Assembly (NCBI RefSeq): GCF_003945595.2
Contig: NW_024104909.1
Coordinates: forward strand, 186,001 to 250,000
Reading direction: 5' to 3'
Length of the DNA: 64,000 bases
DNA from: Pipra filicauda
Taxonomy: Eukaryota > Chordata > Aves > Passeriformes > Pipridae
Position numbers and translations under genes: made by a program. Shown in pieces: positions 47,991 to 60,585 of the stretch. The notes under the pieces were generated by a model. The model was not told the DNA's origin. It did no database searches and worked only from the letters and a program-made list of their open reading frames with translations. Positions within the stretch are counted from its first letter, which is position 1; each line of letters begins with the position of its first letter.

Positions 47991-50900
47991 TAGCCCGTCT
48001 CTTAAAGTGTGTTTGTAAAGACGAGCAGTTCAGCATCGTTTCAGCCCGGTGAATCTCGTTAAAAACTCACCTTTTCACTCAGCCGTGTTTTCTGTTGAAA
48101 ATATTTATTTTAGTTATTCAGGTTTATTTTTGAGCAGCGCTTTTCACAGGGCAGATCTCACGGTAACCGAGCAGCACGCTGTGGGAGATGGAGCTCCTGG
48201 CAAAGCCCCAGTCTGATATTTAGAAGCAATCCCTTGCTTGTTTTTCAGATTTTACTGAGATGATGAGGGCGCTGGGGTATCCCCGACTCATATCCATGGA
48301 GAATTTCCACACCCCAAACTTCATGCTTGTGTCAGAAGTGCTCCTGTGGCTGGTGAAAAGGTTGGTGATGAGGCCGACAGATGCTGGGGCTGATGCTGGG
48401 ATGCGGAGGGTGGCCTTGGAGCTGATGGTTTGGTGTGAAATATAATGACATTTAGTCATTCTTTGAGCTCTACTCTTCTAAATAGCAGGTAGAAGTGTGG
48501 TAGTTAGCAGGTTTTTAGTTTAATTGTAGAGCCTGGAGTAGAAAATCCGATGACTCAGTGCTGGTTTCACCCAGAAAGTGGGAGCACTGATTCAAAAGTA
48601 TCTGTGTCTCTCTCCTGTATTCTTCAGACTCCATCACCATCCTGCCCATGTACCCAAACAGGGTAATCTGTAGTGAGAACTTTCCAAGATGCACCCAGTT
48701 CTTGCCTTTTTGCTACAACTACTGGTTCACCCTGGTATTGTCCCACATCCACAACATGTTTAAAAGAAATAAAATGATTCCATTCTAATCTACTACTGTC
48801 CACTTGTAGTTTTACACCCACTTAACCCATTGACAGACTTCAGCTAAATATTTCTGAATCTTGACATATTATACATTATTTTCTCTCCCCTGCTATTTTT
48901 TTTAAAGCTCCTCATAAGGTAGAATATTGCAGTTGAAAACACAACGGTGACACAACCCTTTGCCTGATTGCTATTTTTTGGCCTGGATTCGTGGTACTCA
49001 TTAGTATCCATTAAGTTTAATTAGCAAGCTGTTTGAAATTTGCTGAATACTGTTGTAACAAAATAGGGAAATATTTAGAACCATTCAAAATTACTCGCAT
49101 TAAGTTACCTAAATAGTCTTTAAAATGCTGATGTTACCCTGAGGGTCCAAATTCTGAATTTGCTTTTATTCCTCCCTTGTTCCTTTAGGCTGGCGACTTC
49201 TAGAAGTTTCTGCATTTCACTCGTGGTCTTTTTAAGGCATTTTACAGTCTTTCAGTTTGCTTTTTTGCAAGTTTTGTTTGCAAAAGTAACGTGTTTGAAA
49301 TGATGTCTGAGTGTGAACTTGAGTAGTGTGTCAGGTGTTACAGATTTTGCAGTTTGTACACACACCCACCGTGTGCATCTCTGGGTCCCCATTCTGCAGC
49401 AGGAACTAAACATTTGTTTGCCAGTCTAGTCCATGCTTGTTTTGTTTGATTTTTGCCTCACAAATGGACCAGTCTCATTGATATTGCACGTGTATTTCTT
49501 GTCAGAATCTACACCCCCTTCTTTCTGTAGGTATGAACCTCACACTGATATTCCTGCTGATGTGGAGACAGAACAAGACCGGGTTTTCTTCATTAAGGCC
49601 GTGGCTCAGTTCATGGTAAGTCTGCTCAGGAACAGCCTGAAATCCTAAAAATGTGAATATCTGAAATCCTGGTTCCGTGTCAGCTTTAGTGCTTTCTCCC
49701 TTAACCCCTTACACTTTCCCTGCAAAGCTAGAAAAATATCCTTATCTCTTGCTATTTATAAAAAGGTAGCAGAAGATAGGAAATGTTTTGAAGCCATTTA
49801 AAGTGTTTTAGAAGAGATCCCATCATATTTATTGCTAACTTTGGGTGCCTGATTCTTTTTTGTGCTTGAATAGTCATAACCTCTGGTGCCTTCACTGTGA
49901 TATAGAATCATGTATTGGTATATGTCCTATGAGCCTTCTCATGGATCAAAGCACATGTTTTTCTCAGCTCAAACCTTTTATGCATGAATTATACTTGAAT
50001 TGGGCCATCAAATTTTTTAGTCTCAGGGAGTAAAATAACATTGTTCTTCATATAATTCTTGTTATTTTGGTGCAGCGTGAGCCTTTGCTGTTATCACACA
50101 CTTAGATAACATTCTTAATTATGTAAAATGAACTTACTGGGGTTGCAGGTGAAGCAATGGAAGTCTTTATGGCAATACCAGAGATTCATTGTAATACTTA
50201 GATTTTTTTAAAATACAGTAAGATTACATTGTAACCATATTTTCCTTCTCATTTGTGAAGAGCATGCACCATAAATTCTCTCAATTCTTAATTTTGTTGT
50301 ATTCAGAGCATGGTACTTTCCTGTATATATCAGAATGCACTTTTTGAGGCCTGGAGCACCATCAGATCTATTTAGTTTGGAATTATAGGAAAATTCAAGT
50401 CAAGGACATTTAACAAGGGACAAGTATGGACTCAGAAATAATGTCAAGCATACATTTGCCTTTTAATAGCTGATTTAATGCAAGAAATCCCAAGGGTTTT
50501 GGAGAATTACATATTATGGTTCAGAAAATGAAACTAATGGAAATTTCTTTAATCATGCTGCACTTAGTCTCAGTTAATTTTACAAGTTAATGTGGGGGTT
50601 ATTGTAGATTTTCAGCATTTTCAGGTTGAGAAAAGCTTTTAATCATTTCTTTCATAATTCACTGCCCATGGAATTCAGAGTTATCTTCCCCAGGAGTTAA
50701 TAGCTTTATGCATCTGGAGGCAGATGTGAGATTTGACAGAGACAGATTTGTCTGAGAAGAGGATACCAGGGTAGATTCATCATCGTGGAATACAACTGGG
50801 GCTTTGCTCTCCTTTGCTGAACAAGACCCAAAGAGGTGTTAATTTTCCACACAAATTAGGTATTGCTCTGTGTTCACGGTGGGAACTTACCCAGTGTCTC

Positions 50901-53900
50901 CTTTCCAGAGCCAAAAGTTCCTGAAGTGTCTGCAGGGTTGTCTCAGGTGGGTTTTTAATCATTTCCCCAGCGTTAGTTAGTGGGGCTCAGTACTTGGCTC
51001 CTGCTCAAGCCCCCGGGATCCAAATTTGAAGTAGAGTGCAACAAAAAGCCACTGATGAGTTTATCTCATGGAGATACATTCATGAAAACGCACTTAGCAA
51101 ACCAAGGTACCAAATTTTTTTGGAAGAGTCAGGCATCACAGTCAGAATTTGGCTCTCTGATAATAATAAAACAGCTTGTAAAGGTAAGAGAAATTCTGGC
51201 TGTTGGTGCCATTCTTGCTGTATGTTTATATTTTCTATTGCATTTTAATAATCTGATCATCAGAACAAGTAGAGGTGAATTTTCATTATTCTTTAAAACT
51301 AGAATTGTTATAAAAAAGGTGAGTGAGCTTTCCAAGTATGAAGTTACCTTCTTGACTAAGCAGTGCCACTGTGCCAGTCTGAAAAATATACATACTTGGC
51401 CATTTATTTTTTTTCTCTTTTTTTCTTTTTATTTTTTAAGTAGTGTTTGAGTGAAAAAAACATTTTTTTTCCTCTTACTAGACATTGATTTTTCTGTCTT
51501 GGGAGAGCTGAATTTCGAGTGGAGCTGAAATCAGAATTTCTGCCTTTAGCAACGTCCCACATGATTTAGGGCATCAGTTATGTTTGCACGGGGGATGTTT
51601 AATAGAGTATGTCAATTTAATGGCACATTTCTCTTAAAATTTAATACCTGTTGTTTCTACCATGAGTTTTTTAGATTTCTCCTGCTGAAAGGGAAGGCAG
51701 TTGAACACACCTGGCTTCCCACTTTGTATGTTGGCTCATTTGAGGTCATTCTGATCAAAAATTTCAATTAGGGATCTTTGTCCTGTGAGTCTTATATTCC
51801 CCTAGCTGAGGGTGTACAACATCAGCAACCTGTTCTGGAAGTTTGGACTTCAATTTTCAGGAATCTCAGAATCACAGAAGATCTTGAGTTGGAACCTTGA
51901 GCTGTGGCAGCCTTGGGGCCGTGACCCTGGGGAGCCTGTCCAGTGCCCAACTGCTCTCTGTTTTTATCTCTGGCACAGCTCCAGCCGTTCCCTCAGGTCC
52001 TTTGAAAAGCTGGAGCTAAATCCATGGTTTGAGTGTGGCCCTTTCTCTCTTTATTTTCACAGGAATTCTTTCCTGCAGCCCATTATTCAGTGAAGCTCAG
52101 TGCAGAACCTCGTAAGGTGAAGCTCATGGGCAAAACTTGTGCCAAATATTGTAATATTTGAGTCTCTCACCCCCAGGTTGAAGGTTCTGGTCTGTCAGAG
52201 CCCAAGGGGAGTGTGAATTACTTCCAGAAACACTGTAATACCAAAGCTGTATAATCCCATGAGTGACTCATGGATAGATTCATTCTGCCACTGAGTGGGG
52301 TATTCCATAGGATAAACATTTTACCAGAACTTTAATCTTAAAAACATGCCGAAAAGAAAATGGTAAGTCATTTTTATGCTTAATGTGTCATTTTTAAGCT
52401 TAATTTTTGTATTCATAACTGGTGATCAACTTTTCGTTTGCTTCCTTTTTTAATTATGCCACCAGGAAGACTCCCTGAAATTTGTGTTGGCTCCTTGTGA
52501 CCATTTATAATATAAATTAGTCAGGAATTTCAAGAGCAACATTTGTGTCCTTTCTGTGACAGATGCTCTTTTTTCCCCTTTATTATTTTGAAATATATTT
52601 TCAAATTATTTCAAATATATTTCAAAATATTATTTTAAAAATAAGATTGTAACTTTTAATATTTTTTTTTCCATACTGGTCTGTCTGTACTTTTCAGAGA
52701 TGGAAGACAAGGGAATAAAATTACCCATATCATAGCAGGGAAAAATTTGAGAGAAGCAATACAATATTTTGAAGGTGCTGCTGGAAGAGAAGACAGTTAA
52801 ATTAGGATAATTGATCTTATTCTTGCAACTCATCAAGGGTGAGATTTACCTCTCTACAGCATCATCACAAGACCTGGGCAGCACTTACTTTCCACTTAAA
52901 CTCAATTTGAGTTTAAGTGGTGCACAGGTTTTTCGCTTCTCTTAGTACAGGGGAGAAATAATGGATGGTTTGAGTTTTTTCTGCAGGTGTTCTGACGTGC
53001 AGGAAGGGCACAGGTCTCAGGAAATTTTCTCCTGGAAATCTCAGGCCCGTGACGAGGCAAACCGGTGTGTCCAGACAGGAGGGTTTGTCTCTGCGTGTGC
53101 GGGGGTGGTGACCCCGCAGGGAGCTTTGGAGTGAAGAGGTAAACGGGGATTTTGTTCTTGTGGGTGATGAATTCACTCTCCCCTCCCCAAAGGCCACCAA
53201 AGCTCACATCAAGCTCAACACCAAGAAGCTGTACCAGGCCGACGGTTACGCGGTGAAGGAGCTGCTGAAGGTCACCTCTGTGCTCTACGGGGCCATGCAC
53301 ACCCAGGGGGTGCAGCGGGCAGACCTCAGGGAGGAGGACTCGGCCAAGTTCAAGTTGGATCTGGGCTCAAAGGTAAGGAAAACCTGCACTTACTCCTGTT
53401 CTGGGCAGGGAAAAACAAACCCGTTTTCTAGCTGAAACTTCAGCGGGGCACGTTCTGGAAGGTAGTAGGTGTGGTTTGAGCTCAGTTTCAGTAGTTGAGG
53501 TTTTGGGATTTTATGATTTGAATTCTCAACCAGAAACATAATGCAATGCAACAGTGGCACGGAATTTATCCTGTTTGGTTTCTACTGCTGTTGAAATCAT
53601 AGAAATGTTGGAGTAGGCTGGAATAAAGAGTATTTTCTCCCTACTAACCTTGTTGCAGCAAGAGGAGCTTGCAAAATACTGGCTGCAAGTTGGTTTTCAG
53701 CCCATTTGCATTGAAGGAAAAGGAAGTCTTCACGTTACCCTAACAGACATCAATGCTGTTCAAACCCTCAAAATAAATGCCATTTCTAGATATTTAAGAA
53801 ACAGCCTCTCTAGATATTAAAAACAACAACCCAACACTTTGCTAAATAAGAGGAATTCTTGTTACTGTTTTCTATTAGCTTTGGCACTTCTTTTATATTC

Positions 53901-54783
53901 TAATGTATTTAGGTTTTGATTTTTTTGTAGCTGTACTATGTCATGCTTGCCTGTTAGGAAGGAATTCTTTGCTCAGAGGGTGGGGAGGCTCTGGCACAGG
54001 TTGCCCAGAGAAGCTGTGGCTGCTCCATCCCTGGAAGTGTCCAAGGCCACCTTGGATGGGGCTTGGAGCAACCTGGGCTGGTGGAAGGTGTCCCTGCCCG
54101 TGGCAGGGGGTGGAATGAGATGAACTTTAAGGTCCCTTCCACACAAACTGTTCCATGATTCCATGATCCTGTGATTCTTGAGAAGATGTCAGACCCTCAG
54201 CTGATTCTTCCTCTGTGTAAGTCTGATGTGTCTCTCTGGAAAAATAAACCACTTGTAGATGATCAATATTCATTACTTATGCTACATGCTGGTCACAGAC
54301 CTTTTGGTATATAAACTTTTTACTTCTGCATATGAAAAAGGTGATGTTTCCTTTGTCCTGGGCAGCACATGAGCCAACAATTGCCTGAGTCACAGTTGTA
54401 AGGAGAGTTGGGGTTTTTTTGTTGGCCTAAAGTGGCTGATGTTTCACCCCAAAACCTGTATCTGAATGGTGCCTTATCTAGACTATTTTAAAGCCAAGAG
54501 ACTGGTTCACTCAGATTCCACTGCACAACTTCTTCAATACTGTGGAAGTTTTTTGACCTTGGTAAGTGTTGTGGATTTTCTTTGTAATACTGGGAATTCT
54601 CTTGCTTTTTTTGACCTTGATAAATGTGGATTTTCTTTGTGATACTGGGAATTCTCTTGCTATCCAGTGCTGTTGTTGTGTTCCCAGGTTGCTGACCTGA
54701 AGGCAGCTAGACAGCTTGCTTCTGAAATCACCTCCAAAGGAGCAGTTCTGTATGACTTACTTGGCAAAGAAATGGAGCTAAGG
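47765..54783 (+). CDS. CLUAP1: CLUAP1 (IFT38/qilin), 5' five coding exons, continues past the window
   Basis: Subunit of the peripheral IFT-B complex, needed for anterograde intraflagellar transport and cilium formation. Coding exons: 47765-47786, 48249-48360, 49531-49615, 53193-53372, 54688-54783, joining in phase for 165 residues. The start is MSFRDLR followed by [20 protein letters not shown], nearly identical to human. The segment covers the calponin-homology-like N domain ([39 protein letters not shown]) and the start of the helical region ([20 protein letters not shown]). The family length is about 410, so roughly 250 residues (coiled coil and acidic tail) are missing. The next expected peptide (EMRTEAIARPLEIN in human) was not found up to 64,000, so its exon lies outside. 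Intron 3, at 3.6 kb, is A/T-rich and holds a palindrome and a CR1. Confidence 0.97.
51868..52005 (-). repeat. CR1 LINE fragment
   Basis: Reversed, short and internally deleted CR1 (CTCAGAATCACAGAAGATC, then CAGCCTTGGGGCCGTGACC, then CAGCCGTTCCCTCAGG) in CLUAP1 intron 3. Confidence 0.82.
52586..52627. repeat. A/T inverted repeat
   Basis: TTTTGAAATATATTT at 52586-52600 is exactly inverted at 52613-52627, giving 15-bp arms and a 12-nt loop in CLUAP1 intron 3. Confidence 0.85.
52892..52920. repeat. 29-bp perfect palindrome
   Basis: CCACTTAAACTCAA and its exact inverse flank a single central T, in CLUAP1 intron 3 about 270 bp before exon 4. Confidence 0.9.
53950..54182 (+). repeat. CR1 LINE 3'-end fragment
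   Basis: Sense CR1 from TGCCTGTTAGGAAGGAATTC to GATTCCATGATCCTGTGATTC, in CLUAP1 intron 4. Confidence 0.94.
54549..54660 (+). repeat. Tandem duplication beside the CLUAP1 exon 5 acceptor
   Basis: A block of 55-58 bp, from TTTTTTGACCTTG to GGGAATTCTCTTGC, is present twice in tandem (54549-54605 and 54606-54660) with a few substitutions and a 3-bp difference. It ends 27 bp before the exon. Confidence 0.9.
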
Positions 54784-57700
54784 GTAAGTACACACTGGAG
54801 AGTGTGGAAAAACTTGTGTTCACTGACTGCTGCAAAGGAAAAGGTTAAAAAAATATCAGTGATCCTTAATGGCTGCATCTGTCATGAATATTGGGTGAGT
54901 CTGAAGGAATGGGTCTGACAGTTTGCATTTCCTTCCCACTTATATTCGTGCCTGGATTGCAGAAAGCCTGAGAGAAGGGTTTGGCATTTTCTCTTTAGCA
55001 GGAAACTGAAATACTCTCTGTTGAACTGTTTGGAAATACTAACTTCATGTGCACATTGTGGTGGTGGAGAGGGATATATTCATAAAGATAAATGATTAAT
55101 GCCCTTAGTTTTCCAAGGGTAAGACTCATTATTCCCGGGTCAGTAGCTGAAGGTCTGTAGGGTAGATGTTCTTCAGCTTAGCTGGGAGATCACAAGCTGG
55201 TGCATGAAGTCAGGGAAGTGTCCTGAACCACTGCCAATAAATCTTGCAGTTATTTTCTTCAGTGCACTTATCTGCAGTGCTGGGGGTTGTTCATTTTCTG
55301 AAAATGGACATTTAAAAAAGAGAAACCCTGCCCGTTGTTGGGAATGGTCAGATCTGCAGTATCTAAGCTGCAGGAAGTGCACCCTTTAGAGCTGTAAACT
55401 GTGAACCTCCACTGTTAATGCTCCCAGATCCTTGTCTAACGGAGTACAAGTGTTTCAAAGGGTGGGGGATAACACTGGGAAGATTTTCCATGGAACACTG
55501 CCTTTTCTGCTGGATCTGTACATGATAATACCACTGTGTGAAGGACATAAATATTTCAACAGACAGAAAGGATAAGCCAGTTTAATTCAATGTACACAGT
55601 TATCACAAAACTGTTAATCAGTTACTTCTCATCTTGTATTCTTTACTTAATTCTTTAATTTTCACACAAATGCTACATGATGTGTTAATATTTGCTATGG
55701 AGCATTGAACTTTTTTGTTCTGGGTACAGTGTCCTTATAACTCCACTCAAAAGTCAAATATAGGTCAGTATAAGGCATCATTTTTAAAAAAATACTCCAG
55801 CATTGGTTTGGAATTGGGAATTGTTTAGTCACTTTAAATCACAGCTTTTAGGAAACTGCCTTTAGAACTGGGCCACAGGCACAAGAGCAGCGTGCTGAAA
55901 GGGTGGGATGAAAAATCAGGAGATGAGGAAGTCCTGAAGTGCAGCCACTTTTCACTGGGTGCATTAATAAATCTTCAAAGGTGCCATTTCTAAAAGGATG
56001 GTGTTTCTTAGACAGAGCAGTGAGCACGTGTTTCTTGTGGCACAATGGCTGAGTACACAGGACAGGGACAACTAATCCTGTGCAGGTATTCTGCACAAAG
56101 GTTTGACAGACAGGACTAGTCCTTAAGAAGTCCTGTCCTGGGAAAGATGACCTTTGCTTCTGTGTCACTAGCTCTGAGTGTATCTCCTGAAGGCAAAAGG
56201 TGACACAGCATGGTGAGAACCTCCAGAGAGCAGCAGAAGAGGCTTTCATGCTCTGTTTCTTGTGATTTGTGGTTGGTTCCAACCTTCTTCAGTGATTTGT
56301 TAAACCTGAAGGACCCACTTTGGGCTGGTGTGTTGTCAAGTTTGGTATATAAGCATGTGACAAATTTGGGACTTGAGCCTGGAAAAAAGCCAACAGCTTT
56401 CAAGTAAAAAGCCCTGATGCTGCACTAACCAGTTTTTCAATGGAATTTTTCCGGTTTTCCTTCTTTAATTATAAGCCCCCAACTCTGCTTTTCTCTTGAA
56501 GGGTGAAATTTGCTCCTCACAGGAGAGGCTTAGAGCCCATTGCTGCTGTTTTCTTCCACCACTGTTGGGCCTGGGCTTCTTGTCACAGAGCCAGTGCTGA
56601 GGGCAGTAAGGAATTGCCCTCCCACATCTGCCACATCTTCCCTGGATCCTTCATAGGGTTGCTGAGGTGCTCAGAAGATCTCAGGGATGGCATCTCCTGC
56701 CTGCCCTTCCCACCTGCTTCCAGGTGGGCAGTAGGAGAACTGCAGTTAATTCTGGCTTTGTGTAGGGAATTAGAGCTCTGTTGGCAATATCAAATTAATT
56801 GCCATTAATCTACTTTTATTCTTTTTTAATGTGCAGATTATTGATTTCCACTGGTTATTTTCTTTTGGCACTGCATGGCTAATTAATGCTCACAGTAAAT
56901 GGTACAGGCAGAGGGTTTGTACTGTTAAAGGGGTTTAGAACACTATGGTTTATTTTTTCATTCCATTTTATCTCCTGGTACCTGTTGCATGGACTAAAAT
57001 GCATCAACAGCTGTGATAGCATTTAAATGAATTTGAAAACATGGGAGTTTTATGTCCCCCAAACCTCTTTTTTCTTTCTTTTTCCAATCCATTCATTTCC
57101 AGATATTTAAATGAAGGCTCTTCCTACCCAGGCTTGCACAAGCTGATGATGTATGTTGTTTCTATCCTAAGTGAAGATGGCTTCATTTTCCAGGAACTAT
57201 GAAGGAAATGCCAGCATTTGGCACTAATGGGTTGTCTAGGTCTGTTTTTGTAGTCTGAACAGCTTTTGGGGAAGGATCATTGGGGAAAAGTGAAGTAAAA
57301 CTCATTATTTCCTTTAGAAATGTTGACTCTAATTTGTGCAACAACCTTTACCTTCTCTGTTGGAGTCTTTTTGCACATAATTTGGGTAGGAACTGTGTAG
57401 AAAGGGTTTGTACATTAAATAAATTTCATTGCTTCAAGTCATGAAACACTTTTTTAAAATAAATTACTTTCTGAATGAAAACAGATTTCAGCTAGAGAAG
57501 AGTTTAAGGGAATGGTTCTTTTAGATGTATTGGAGATAGATAGTGCTGTAAATGTATGTGCATATTTTTGGGGAAGAGTTTAAGTCTGTTTTTGTTTTCT
57601 TGGAAATGTGGTTCTCTGCCTTTCTGATGCCTTTGCAAATGCATTATTCCCTGACTGAATAGATAGTTCTTCTGTATATGTAAACTGCTTCCAAAGTTAA

Positions 57701-60504
57701 TTTATAGTGTGAAAAAAGGACATTTAATTAAGGACAGAGGAAGAAACAAATCCTACAGGTTTTTTTTCTGAATTCAGACTATGATGTTAAATTTTTTGGG
57801 AAAACAAAAAACAAATCAAACCCCAAAATTATAGTCTTCTCATCAGATGAAAATCACAATATAATTACTGAATTCCATGGGAGCTGTGTGTTTCCAGCCC
57901 AGCTGTGAATGAGCACAGTGTAGGTTATTGGTGTCCTGTGGCAGTGCAGTGCAGGAAACACAGAATTGTTATTTTAAAATGCATTTAAACCTTACATTTG
58001 GAAGGTAATTTTCAGTTTCCAGTCTTGCTGGTCCAGGTCTTGGAGCACAGAAGTTGCAGGTAGGATTGGTAGGGTGTAGTGGAGCTGATGGATGAGTTTG
58101 GGTACCACACTGTGAGATCCCTACATGAAAAGCAAATTCCATGTACAGAGAAATATGCCTTTGTCTTCATTGTTTCCTTTCCTGCCAGGGGCACTTTCTC
58201 TGCATTGCATTGCTGTGTAACCTTAATTTTCAGAATATTTCCATCTAGCTTTGGAAGAGTAACCAGGCATGTTGAGTTCTGGTTTTCTGTAATATGTTTT
58301 CTGCTTTTTTTGAGGGGATGGGGAAGGTGGAGGTTGATTTGGAGTTGAGGTGGGGATGGCAAATTTTGTTTGGGTTTCTTTCTCTTGTCTTCCTACACTG
58401 TACTAAATGAATGAAGAAAATGAAGTTGAAAATAGTCTGTGATTAAGGCTGCCAAGCCCAAAATCAAGGAAAGCAGCAAGAGAATTAATGTCAGTGCTTG
58501 GGCCAAATGCAGCACTGCTTCCCTATGGATTCACTTTGGGGTTTGGGACCTCCACAGCTGAGTGCTGCCATCCTGGACATGGACAAAGATGTTGAAAAAA
58601 CCAGTGCTCCTCTGTATCCTAAAAAATTGGCAAAGTGGGGGAAATGGCCAGATTAACCTCTGGGGGGAAGGAGGGGTGATGAGGTGATCCCAATAATTCC
58701 TTAGCTCCAAAAAAACCCAGTAATGAGCCTTTTCAGGGTGCTCCTGACTTATCCTACATTGGCCATCCAAAAGGAAAAATTCCTGGCTATTTCTACCCCT
58801 GGCCTGACTCCGAGTGCTTCCCGCCCTGCATCCGCCAGAGGTCCTGTGCCACATTAGCAGGAGCCTGTCAGGAAGCTGCTCTGCTTAGACTTGCTGAATT
58901 ATTGGACAATAAGGAAGATAATGAAGCAAAAAAAATTCCAGAAGAAAACTGCCTTCGTGGTGGTGGCAGGCAGAAAGATTTCTGACCTCGAGGTTGTTTG
59001 CATTTTACTTAATTAGCTCTAAGCCCCATAAAACTGAAGAAAAATGAAACTAATCTTTTCTTTTTAGGGTGTGTAGCTTGTGCTGAGGACGAGCAATGCA
59101 GAGGGTTTGTTTTCTGATGCTCCTCTCGGCCCTTTTTCCATCTGTGACCTTGAACAAAGTGCTTATTCTCTGCATCCACTCATGTAAATAAAGTAATTTC
59201 TGAGTTTTGTAGATTGAAGCTATTAACAGCCAGATAAAGTGTTTCCCGGTCTCTGGAGGATGAATTTTGAAGGAAGAACAGGGCACTGCTCCCAGTGTTA
59301 TTTTTATGGATGCCACAGCTTGTTCCAAAACCTGATGCAAGTCACCGGGACTCTCGTTACTGACTCCAGCCATGAAATGCTGGAATTAAACTCTTTGGAG
59401 AGCCAGAGGCACTCAGATCCAGCTGCAGAGCTGAGACAGGGTTAGTTACAGCACAGAGAGCTGGCACTGAGGACATTTAACCTGGATCTCTTTATTCCCA
59501 GCTTTTTGATTCAAGAGAGCCCTTCCTCCCTGCCCTCCCCTCCCGCTGCGGTTTGACGCCCACTCAGGGGAGAGGGAGATGTGATTCGGGAGGTGGCTGC
59601 GCCGCTCCCGGCTCTTGGGAGCTGAGCTGCGAAAGAATGATTTTATTTGGAATGTTGGGAACGTTTTTCCGTCTGCCAAATGTTGCTCCTGGGTACCAGA
59701 CGCTGCCTGGGGGAGGCTGATAAACTAATTTCTCTCATTTCCCGGGCTCTGGTTATTTAACTGCCACGAGCAGGATTTCTAGTGGAAATTTATATCTTGA
59801 AATTGCCAGAACTCTGGAGAATCACCTGGTTTACTTCAGAATTTTTGAACTGTCCTGCTTCTAACCCAAGCCTAACCTATCAATATGAGGAGTAGGGCTT
59901 GTTGGAAAGTGGGAAGCCAAAATTAACCCTTGCAGCTCTAATATAAAATTGGATTAATACTGTGCTATAGATTGCTTTGTCCATAACCATGGTCGTGTGC
60001 TACATGGGTGTATTTTATATAAGAAATGGTTTTGTGTGAACTTCCCAGGAGTATTCAGCTTGAAGACATGGCATCAGCTGTAAACTGATGGGTGGAACAT
60101 TTCTCCTGCTGGTTTGGGGACCAGTTGTGTCAATGTAGTTGGAAGATCTGAATTCTTATAGCTCAGTTCTAGACTGTTTCAAAAAGCCATTCTGGTTTGG
60201 CAAGGAAGAAAATCTCATCTGAACCATCTTTTTTATGTCACAGCATTTGTCAAAACCTGTGTGAGCCTGCAAGAAGTTCCACTTAATTAAGCTAAATCAG
60301 GAACACTGTCTTCTGAATATCTGGTGAGGTTTTGGTCGTTCATTATTGCTATTCATGAGACACAGAGGATAGCCATGTCAAAATTTTAATTCCAGAAGAG
60401 GAAAATGTGCTGACTTAAACATAAGGACAGTGATTTTAGGTATTTTTAGCTCTTTAAAATGCCTTTTTCCTACCCAAAGTGATCTGCCCAATATTCCTGT
60501 TGCT

Positions 60505-60585
60505 GCAAACAGAACCTGGTCTAGTGGAGCGAGATGGGCTTTAAGTTCCCTTCCAACCCAAACCACTCTGTGATCTCAGGATTCC
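60505..60585 (+). repeat. CR1 3'-end stub
   Basis: The last 70-80 bp of a sense CR1, with GATGGGCTTTAAGTTCCC and AACCCAAACCACTCTGTG. Confidence 0.85.

Noticed and set aside
47056..48036. Minus-strand 326-codon frame
   Set aside because: It covers a CR1 and the CLUAP1 CpG island in antisense; composition is Pro/Arg/Ala/Gly-rich without domain similarity.
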